DNA of 64,000 nucleotides from Chamaelirium japonicum (Eukaryota; Streptophyta; Magnoliopsida; Liliales; Melanthiaceae), in contig OX393554.1 of assembly GCA_947650365.1 (NCBI GenBank), positions 36,117,137 through 36,181,136 of the forward strand. Direction: 5' to 3'. Position 1 is the first letter of the stretch. The number at the start of each line of letters is the position of its first letter. A program made the position numbers and the translations under genes. The notes beneath the pieces are model-generated. The model ran no database searches and was not told where the DNA came from. It worked only from the letters and a program-made list of their open reading frames with translations. Of the stretch, positions 55,342 to 64,000 are shown piece by piece.

Positions 55342-58300
55342 CTAGCGAAGCAAAACGGTTTTGACTCCCATCGCGTCCACATGTCGTTCGAATGCCTTGG
55401 TAGGTATTGCCTTTGTGAAAGGATCAGCAACATTATCTGTAGATGCAATCTGTGTCACCGCTACTCGCCCTTGCTTTTGAAACTGCCGAATCAAGTGGAA
55501 CTTGCGCTCGATGTGCTTCCCCTTTTGGTGATGACTTGGCTCCTTAGCTTGTGCTACTGCTCCACTATTGTCGCAGTAAAGCACAATAGGTAACTGGGCC
55601 TCTGGTACGCACCCTAAATCCGTAAGGAATTTCTTGAGCCATACCGCCTCTTTAGCTGCCTCGCACGCTGCAACGTACTCAGCCTCTGTGGTAGAGTCTG
55701 CGATGCATTTCTGCTTCACACTCTGCCAACTAACCGCTGCTCCTCCTAACATAAACACAAAACCTGATGTCGACTTCCTGGATTCCAAATCTGACATAAA
55801 GTCAGAATCTGTGTATCCAATCGGCGTCAGTTCTTGTCCAGTGTAAACCAACTCATAGTCCCTTGTTCTACGAAGGTACTTGAGTATACACTTCACTGCT
55901 GTCCAGTGATCTGGACCCGGATTCGACTGAAACCGACCCATCATGCCTACTGCGAAATAGATATCTGGCCTTGTACAATGCATAGCATACATTAGACTAC
56001 CCAATGCCGAGGCATAAGGTATCTTCTGCATTTCTGCTCTCTCCTCAGGTGTCTTAGGACATTGATCCTTAGACAGTTTTATGCCATGTCTAAATGGCAC
56101 AAAACCCTTCTTGGAGTCTTGCATGTCAAACCTAGCCATAACCTTATCTATATACGCGGCCTGTGACAGCGAGAGAATCCTGTTCTGGCGATCACGTGTT
56201 ACCTTGATCCCCAAAACATAACTCGCTTCACCTAGGTCTTTCATATCGAACTGTGTTGACAACCAGACCTTTACCGTTGACAATGTTCCTACATCATTTC
56301 CTATGAGTAGAATATCGTCTACGTAAAGTATCAAATATACTACTGCGGTCTTATCAGTCCTCTTGTATACACATGGTTTATCCTCGTTTTGATTAAATCC
56401 ATACGACTGGATTGCCTGATCAAAACGGATGTTCCAACTTCTAGATGCTTGCTTTAGTCCATAAATGGACTTCTGCAACTTGCAAACTAGATGTTCCTGA
56501 CCCTCTGACTCAAAGCCTGGTGGCTGAATCATATAAATGTCTTCCAAATTTCCGTTAAGGAATGCTGTCTTGACATCCATTTGCCAGATCTCCCAGTTGT
56601 AATGGGCTGCAATGGATAGGAGGATCCGAATAGACTTTATCATAGCTACCGGCGAGAAGGTTTCGTCAAAGTCGATCCCTTCTCTCTGGGTATAACCCTT
56701 GGCAACTAATCTAGCTTTATAAGTCTCTATTGAACCATCAGATCCTCTCTTCTTCTTATACACCCACTTACACCCAATAGGTTTAATATTGGATGATGGT
56801 GTAACAAGAGTCCAGACTGCGTTATGGGACATTGATTCAATTTCTGCCTCCATAGCCTTTTGCCAATCAGAGCTGTCAGAAGCTCCCACTGCCTCATCGT
56901 AGCTCAGTGGGTCATCCTCCTGACCCTCTGGATCAACCAATAAGGTTTCTCCATAGTACCTGTCAGGAGCTCTGATGTTTCTCCCACTGCGACGAGGTGG
57001 TGGTGGTGTTACAGGATTAATAGGTTCTACAGTATCTAGTATATTATTATCTGTAATGTCAGCTCCCACTATGCTTTTGGATGCGCTCTCTGATCTAGTA
57101 CCCAGTAGCTCATCCAGAACTACCTTACTAGTAGGTTTGTGGTCCACAATATAATCCTGTTCTAGGAAATAGGCGTTTGTAGAAACGATCACCTTCTTTT
57201 CCTACGGATCATAAAATAGACCACCTTTGGTCTCCTTGGAATACCCTACAAATAAGCATACTCTGGTTTTAGATTCCATCTTTTCCCTCTTATCCCTTCG
57301 CACATGTGCAGGGCATCCCCATATTCTGAAATGCTGTATCAATGGCTTTCGCTTTGACCACAGTTCTCTAGGGGTCTGAGGCACTGACTTAGACGGAACG
57401 TGATTCAGAATATAAACTGCTGTTTGTAGGGCATATCCCCAAAAGGTCATTGGTAAACTGGCGTAACTCATCATGCTACGAACCATGTCCAACAAGGTTC
57501 GATTCCTTCTCTCGGAAACTCCATTCTGTTGTGGGGTACCTGGAGCAGTTAACTGAGATTTTATCCCATGCTCCACCAAATACCCTAGGAACTCGTCAGA
57601 TAGGTATTCACCTCCTCGATCAGATCGAAGGGTTTTTTATATATTTACCTGTCTGCTTTTCTATTTCAGCCCTAAACTCTTTGAACATGTCAAAGGATTC
57701 TGACTTCCGATGCATCAGGTAAATGTAACCATATCTTGAGTAATCATCAATGATTGTGATGAAATACTCATGGCCTCCTATCGCCTTGACGTTCATGGGT
57801 CCACAGACATCCGAATGGATTAACTCTAATACCTCAGTGGCTCTTACTCCTTTACCTTTAAAGGACCTCTTGGTCATCTTGCCTTCCAGGCAGGATTCAC
57901 AGGTGGGAAGGATCTCCGTAGGATCTGTTTCCAGAAGCCTGGCCTTCACCATTCTATGGATCCTATCTAAGGCAATATGCCCAAGTCGTAAGTGCCACAG
58001 GTGGGTTAAATTTTCCGAAGGATTCTTACGCTTAGATGAATTAACATTAAATGCTGAAGTTATTATGTTATCTTTTTCAAATTTAGGACTTACAACATAG
58101 AGATGATTCTGAACCATTCCTCTTATTATAAAAGTTCCATTCAGTTTAAACGACACACCAGAAGCATCAAAATAAACTGAATAACCTTCATTAACTAAAG
58201 AAGAAACAGAAATTAAATTACGTCTCAAGGACGGTACATAAAAGACATCTCTAAGTGTCAAAGTCTTATTATTCGAAAAACTAAGATTAACATCTCCAAT

Positions 58301-59305
58301 AGCTTCAGCAGCAGCCACGGCCTCAGTTCCCATGCTCAAGGTCACCTCTCCATCAAGCAATCTTCTGCTTTCCCGAAACCCCTGAAGAGAGTTACAGGCA
58401 TGGTTAGTGGATCCAGAATCCACAATCCAACTAGCAAAAGTACTATTACTTGAAAGAAATGATTCAACAACTAAGAGTTGTAGATTACCTTCACCAGCAT
58501 TCTGAGGCTTCTTGCAGTCCTTCTTCCAATGACCCTTCTGGCCACACCGGAAGCACTTCGTGCTCGGTTTCTTTGATTCTCCAGACCCAGAGGCCCCAGC
58601 AGAGTCCTGCACAGGCAGTGACTTAGGTTTCTTTTTATGTTTCTTGCCCTGAGGTTTACCAGGCTTCTTGAAGGATCTGCGTTGCACGTGAAGTGCTTCG
58701 CCCTTCTGCTTGAAGCCATCCTCAGCTGCCTGGAGAGCTCCCAGAAGCTCTGCATTTGTCATAGCCAACTTGTTCAAATTAAAGTTGGTGACAAAGCCTT
58801 TAAAGGCTCCAGACAGTGACGAGAGGAAGATGTCTGTCATCACCTCGCCTTCTAGCACAATGTCCATGGTAGCTAGTTCGTTCTGGAACCCAAATATTTT
58901 CATCATGTGTTCCCGAACCAGCGTCCCATTGGACATCTTAGTGCCGACGAGTTTCTTGATGGTAAGGTATCGCGTAACGCGATTGTGACCTTCAAACATC
59001 TCCTTCAAATACAACATCATGTCAGAAGCGTCGGGCATCTCCTCGACTTGCTTCTGCAGAGTTGTTTGCAAGGATGCTATTATATAGCATTTACATATCT
59101 CATTAGATTCCTTCCAGTCAGTGAATGCCTTTAACTGTGCCTCTGTGGCATTGGGTCCTGGCAAATCTGGCTCAGGGTCATTAAGGGCTGACATATGTTT
59201 ACCAATCCTTAGGACCAGGTACAGGTTGCGCTTCCAGTCCTCATAGTTGGGACCGGTAAGTTTGTGGTCATTTAGGATAGCGGACAGGGGGTCTAACTTA
59301 GTCAT
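55342..59305 (-). pseudogene. gag-pol of Copia no. 4, two lesions only
   Basis: Gag starts at ATG 59305 (UBN2-type capsid) with an intact zinc knuckle CFRCGQKGHWKKDC (58514-58556). The protease has WIVDSGSTNHA (about 58420). The integrase has HLWHLRLGH, HSDVCGP (about 57810) and [12 protein letters not shown] (about 57525). The reverse transcriptase has [13 protein letters not shown] (about 56315). RNase H has [17 protein letters not shown] and [14 protein letters not shown] run of six T on the + strand (57633-57638) has one base too many and shifts the frame between integrase motifs. A TAG at 57202-57204 replaces a likely CAG after GGLFYDP. All catalytic motifs are otherwise intact. The end is at 55342. 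Confidence 0.93.
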
Positions 59306-61053
59306 CTGAAAATAAAGATTGAAAAATGAGTATGCATAAAAACTTATTTTATGGATTTTTAAAACAAGCTAATTATATCCATATGTCAATGCTACCCTCA
59401 AGCGAAGTCATTACCATGGATTAATTAACCATGTATGTAAGATCTCGGAATCGACTGTACCTGCCCTAAGAGGCATCATACAGCGTCAATCCGCTCACAC
59501 GGGCCTTTTCCTTGACCCTATCCAAATCTGCCAACTAAGGGCTGTGATGGACCATGGTTATCTTTCGGCCAGTACCACGTGATCACCGTTGTCTTCGCAA
59601 CGAATACCTCACGTGTACCTAGGATGCTTACCCACGAGCCTAAGCAATTACGACACGGGAGTTCATGCGGCCCCCACTAGGGTGGGATGAAAAGCCCTTC
59701 TCTCCTGGCCCCGTAATCGCCATATCCGCAGGGAGGTCATTAAGTAATTTGGCATGGAAACACACAGCTCCCACCCTAGGGGGTGTGAAGTTATGCATCC
59801 CCACCCAAACACAAAACGACTGGCCGTGGAGGCCAGAGGATCTTATAAAAGTCCTCTCTTGCATCCCTTATAATTCTGAGGGTTATTTTGCGAGTATGAA
59901 TTTATGCAAATGCAAAGGTAGCGACCTCCTAAATACTAGACCCTGGTCACACCATGCTCCCACTAGCGTTCAAGCCCTTCGCCTAGCATTAATCACTCTT
60001 GGAATATCATAGTCCCTGCCTCAAGTGGATTTCTCCATTCAAGGGTCACATTACATATTCCAAGAATATCGATGCTTTGCAAAATTGGTTATCACGCTAA
60101 TGCTCTGGAGCTAATCCTAGAGTCAGACTCACTGGAAAGGACTCCCACTAGTCATGGCGCCTCGCTTATAGATTTGACAATTGATGTTCAATGGATCTCC
60201 ATCTCATCTTTGATTTCGATGCTGGCCAAATAGGCACACCCGACTAGTCGGGTGCTCTCCTAATGGTGGCATAACCATATGTGATGGGATCCCACTAACA
60301 TCAAAAGTCAACTAAATAATAAGCGTCATCTAGCGGGATCCTAACCTCAAACAGTCGCTTGGACCGGAGGGGAAAGGCATCCCTCTGAAAACTAATAATC
60401 ACATTATCTCATCGGGGTTCGATATGAAGCTTAAAGAACTAATTAAAGAAAGCAACCATTAAAACTGAATTAAGTTCAGGGTCCGACCCCTGAACCTAAT
60501 TAGCACAGCGCAGGCCTCTAGCTTTCTTCGCAAGGTTCCTCGGTCCGGCTCCTCCGTCGCGCTCGCGAACACTTTGCCGGATCGTCTTCATCCTCCAGGG
60601 TTCCGCTTCCGCTCCCGATGGTGGATTTCTTTGGCACATCTTTCTTCTCGATCTGTAACCGAAAAAGTCTAGTACGCTACGAGCAAGTGCTCTGTCGTAC
60701 ACAATTTCCTAGAAAGAAAAGAAAACACACCTAGGAAAAAGCCATGGGAAACCGAGGATGGTCATCCCCCATCACTCGCCCAATCTAAGGCTCAATTACA
60801 AATCCACACACAAAAAACAAATCCAGACAATTGCTAACTCGGGGTCCGACCCCCGGTAGCAAGCACAAAGCAAAGATCTAGATTTTTTATAGCGGCGCCC
60901 TGCAAGAATGATCAATAGAACAAGCACAATCTATACATATGCATGATCTAAGCGTAAGAACCCCGATGATCTCACGCATTCATCATGCGCACACATGTTA
61001 GTTTCATGAAAAAAACGTGAAATGCACACCACTAATGCGGCTCTGATACCAAT
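59306..61053 (-). other. 5' leader of Copia no. 4
   Basis: About 1.75 kb between the primer-binding site (61038-61052) and the gag ATG. No domain or sizeable ORF was recognised. Such long leaders usually carry packaging and dimerisation signals; none can be pinpointed here. Confidence 0.6.
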
Positions 61054-63187
61054 TGTTGGAATCTAATCCGGGTCAGAGGCTCGTAGCGGAAACGATTTGG
61101 CGGTCGAAAGACCGTTCATGGTGCACGTTACACGATTTAAACTTTCATTGAAACTAATCTACATATGTGTGCATATGTATGCACGAGAATCGAAAACCCC
61201 TAACGGCAATCTAGCGTAATGATTAACTTAGCATGGATGCAAATCATAATGCCCGCTAGATCTACATGTTAGATTACACATACCTTTTGTACGAATCTTT
61301 TAACCGCGGAGAATTGTCTTCTTTATCGATGGAGACGGAAGATCGTTCGCGAAGATACCGACGGTACGAATGGAGATGTTGCCTTCTTGTTCACCCGATC
61401 TCACACGATGCACGAAACGTCGCTCTCGGATCTCTGAGTGCCTCCGAAGAACGACCCTTCTCCTTCTTCAGAACTCCACGCAAGGAAGACGAAGTAGCAA
61501 GCGGGAAACGGAGAGAGATTAGGGAGAGAACTAGAGAGATTAGAGAGAGGAGGGGGTTCGGATTTTGCATCCTATGGGGCCGGCGCCCCATAGGTCCCTT
61601 TATAGGGCCGGCCAAACCCCTTGGATAGGGATCCAAGGGGATAATGACCCCCTCTCATTATCTCTCCATTATCTCCTTTTTATCTCTCCGCGTATTTATC
61701 CGTTTTCCCACTTTTTAGGGCTCGATCTTAACCGTTTTATTGCCCTGTCCCTATCTATATGGCCGGCCCTATAGATGAGGGATTCTTATCCCTACATCAT
61801 AGGGCCGGCCCTAGCAAGGTGTCACACCAGTGAGGTCGGCCAACAGTGAGGTCCGGCAGAGTGAGGTTTTTACCAAAACGCCCCGACACCTCATTTTGAC
61901 CATTTCTAGCGTGCGATGCCTAGCGGCCATTACTTAAGTGATCTTTACTAGTTACCTACTATTAACTGAGGCCACTGGAGGGTGCCTCTAGCAAAGTCAA
62001 CTAGTCAACTCGCAACATACCCCGGTGCATCGCACCTATGCAGCGAAGTTCACTTATGGCTAGGGATTACTACATACGACTCTGCACTAGTCTCGGGCTC
62101 AACCCTTAGTACTCGTATGTAGTTACGCATCTACCGTGCTCTAGTGCCATGCACACACGGAGCGTATACTTCTTTCTTCCTCATGCTTATGGTGTTCCGA
62201 GGAGACGGTTCAAGAACCGTACATAATGTTGATAAGGTGGAACCATCAGAGACCGGGGTTCATGGCTTCCAACTCAAGCTCGATCGACACACTACCCGAG
62301 TGTACCATCGATCCTCTGAGCTCGAGTTAACCTGCGTAGCCACCCAGAGTGAGACGCAGGCTGTACTCCAATTCACCCAGACTTACTATGTTCTCCATCA
62401 TACCCCTGCTCTCCGCTTAGTAGTGGTAAACCCGCTGTCCCTCCACTTGATGCCATGATTCACTTCGAGCGGTGAAGACTACCGTCAGACTCGAATGATC
62501 ATATGACTTGGTTCCTTCCAGGTTGACCTATACATCATACCTCTGATTACCCCGTCGAGTAACCAAACCCGGTCAACAGTCAAACTGATGACCACCAGGC
62601 CTGGGTTTGGTACAGTGTAAGTCACACCAAGAAACGCACCTCCCATCAGGGGTGTGGATGGCATGCAGGAGTGACACGCTAATGCAACGCCAGCCGGGTA
62701 ACCCAGTACACCGTGGTTTTGGATCACTGCATATGGACCCTCACATATTGGTGCGCCAAAGCACCACGCAACTGGTTAGTCCATCAGTCGTGGTTCCTCA
62801 GGGTTTAGGACCGTTTTACCCTAAGCAGAAACACGGCTTAGTGTACTAGTGTCTGCTCACTGATCTGTACATCGTGTTAGTTCCGTTCAGCCACAGACAC
62901 TGTGCCTGGTGATGACCATGGTGAAGACATCCCATGAACTGTCATCGCCAACAGCTTACCATGATGAGGCGACCAACCTGATCATAGCTGCGAACATATT
63001 TAGGTTATACGGGACCAATCCACTTAGTCTTCAACTCAGTGGACTACCATATAACCATGGCTCTCTGTTCTCTAAAGAACACGTAACTATGTTACGCACC
63101 TATATGCATCTCATTTAATAATAACTATCAATCTTTATTAGACCATAACATAAAGTTTTACAAGCTTAGAACACATCAATCCTAACA
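61054..63187 (-). repeat. 5' LTR of Copia no. 4
   Basis: The 2134-bp repeat is colinear with 53194-55327 at a constant offset of 7860 bp and is adjacent to the primer-binding site. Confidence 0.95.
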
Positions 63188-63192
63188 GCCGC

Positions 63193-63851
63193 AACGTCTT
63201 CGCCCGAGCCCCCTTCGCTTCAATAAGCGAACGCCTGGCCGAGGTACATCTTGCTCTCTCTGACCCTTCCGCCAAGAATGCTAATTTTCGCTTTTTGCTA
63301 ACTTTTTCACCTTCCTTATGCAGGCGGAGAAGCAGAGCCAGGCGCTGGCCGCGGAGGTCGCTGGGGCCGGGAAGGCGCTGGCTGCCTTGTTCGACGATTC
63401 CCTTCGGGGGTCCGAGCGCAAGGTGGACGAGCACATCCACGAGCTTCAACGAGCTAAGGGCTCCGAGGAGCTGAGGGCGGAGTCCGAGGTACTGCACCAC
63501 AGGGTCAAAACCCTGGTGTCAGGCCTCACCATGGCCGAGGCAGCCAAAGGCCTGTCCGCTACCGCCCTCCTCAAAGCTAAGGCGGAGCGAGACGAGGCTG
63601 TGTCCGCCAGGGAGGTCGCGCAGCGGGAGGCGGCTCAACTTCAAGGCGAGGTCGCTGCTCTGAAGACAGAGATCGCCGCCCTGAAGGAGACGCACGCCGA
63701 TGGCCTCCGGGCTCAGCAAGGTCGCCTCCAAGCCCAGCTGGACGATCTCCTCAAGAAAGGCGCCCTGGCCGCTGTGGAGAAATACAGGACCGAAAGGTCG
63801 AAGAAGCGGCGCCGAGGGGACGACAGTGGGGCGGAGACTAGCAAGCCTTGA
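63193..63851 (+). pseudogene. last part of the split outer antisense ORF (end of exon 1, intron, coiled-coil exon)
   Basis: NVFARAPFASISERLAE ends at 63243 before a GT donor. The intron runs 63244-63323, and the last exon 63324-63851 encodes an Ala/Glu/Lys/Leu-rich coiled coil ending SKKRRRGDDSGAETSKP. The last exon is 528 nt, the same length as the last exon of the inner antisense ORF. Confidence 0.85.
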
Positions 63852-64000
63852 GCTCGCAGCTTTGTAACTGTTTTTGTAATTTTTGTCAATCAATAAAATT
63901 TTCATCCTTTTGAGCTCGCCTATGCGTTTCTTTCTTTCTCTGTGCCACTTATGAGTCCGTTCTAGGAGTTCGCAGCGATCTCGAGAGTGATACCCCGGGC
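63852..64000. other. 3' flank of the outer antisense ORF
   Basis: AATAAA at 63892-63897 is a likely polyadenylation signal. By analogy with the inner element, the outer element's minus-strand pol should begin beyond the right edge. Confidence 0.5.

Larger units (their letters stand above)
53194..63187 (-). mobile_element. Ty1/Copia no. 4, 10.0 kb, nearly intact, nested
   Basis: Two 2134-bp LTRs (53194-55327 and 61054-63187) have no gaps and about 36 mismatches by line-by-line comparison. The target duplication GCCGC is perfect (53189-53193 and 63188-63192). On the minus strand the primer-binding site TTGGTATCAGAGCC is at 61038-61052 and the purine-rich tract lies next to 55328. A leader of about 1.7 kb precedes gag. 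It splits the outer antisense ORF between the codons for LLG and NVF. Confidence 0.96.
37193..63851 (+). pseudogene. antisense ORF of the outer Tat-like element, split by two nested retrotransposons
   Basis: The ORF pieces are 37193-38874, 52977-53193 and 63193-63243, then an intron (GTACAT ... TGCAG) and a last exon 63324-63851. With the insertions and one copy of each target duplication excluded, the pieces total 2478 nt, exactly 826 codons, with no internal stop. Residues 70-110 (GLRFPLSHLAGELLELTGLC, QLSGNSWGILYG) align with residues 150-190 of the antisense ORF at 46371-49128. They resemble the Pfam 'putative gypsy type transposon' domain (PF04195, Transposase_28). The middle is Lys-, Pro- and Glu-rich; the last exon is a long heptad-like coiled coil ending in a basic KKRRRGDD. 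The function of such proteins is unknown. An AATAAA lies at 63892. The gene is broken only by the insertions. Confidence 0.8.

Overview
This is a plant nuclear window. It holds two host genes with plant-type structure, and almost everything else is transposon sequence. The retroelements are classic plant types: Copia elements primed by initiator Met-tRNA, a Tat/Retand-type Ty3/gypsy element, and a Cassandra TRIM carrying a 5S-like stretch. DNA elements are present as hAT-, PIF/Harbinger- and Mutator-like MITEs and Helitrons. The GC-rich single-exon P450 would suit a commelinid monocot or similar angiosperm, but the species cannot be fixed from the sequence.

Left part (1-18.2 kb). The 3' end of a MurC-like Mur ligase gene (five exons, 161-7166, + strand) carries a 5.3-kb Copia element in one intron and an older Copia integrase scrap in another. 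Next come small inverted-repeat elements (one a hAT-like MITE with a perfect 8-bp duplication), degenerate telomere-like repeats, a decayed gypsy LTR and long GA tracts. An intact CYP89A-type cytochrome P450 follows on the minus strand (14901-16412), then a solo gypsy LTR.

Middle part (18.2-35 kb). Clean MITEs of three superfamilies (19776-20212, 20311-20385, 20488-20980) precede a second full-length but dead Copia (21162-27182) with a 688-bp hAT-like element in its leader. After that come two head-to-tail Helitron-like arrays (28374-28973 minus, 33710-34665 plus). They flank a decayed minus-strand Copia (29345-33552) that has lost its reverse transcriptase and is itself hit by a Cassandra TRIM (31406-32038).

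Right part (35.1 kb to the end). This is one large nest. The outer element is a minus-strand Tat-like gypsy element. Its 3' LTR (35095-36024), hypervariable repeat region and antisense ORF lie in the window; its pol would lie beyond the right edge. Its antisense ORF (starts at 37193, ends at 63851, + strand) is split first by a 14.1-kb plus-strand Tat/Retand element (38875-52971, target duplication GATAT) and then by a 10.0-kb minus-strand Copia (53194-63187, target duplication GCCGC). The inner gypsy element carries a homologous antisense ORF of its own (three exons, 46371-49128, minus) and an 18-copy array of a 119-bp repeat.

The most notable signal is that both antisense ORFs are open, spliced and preceded by a TATA box, although the inner element's gag-pol carries four stops and two frameshifts and its LTRs differ at only four bases and one indel.
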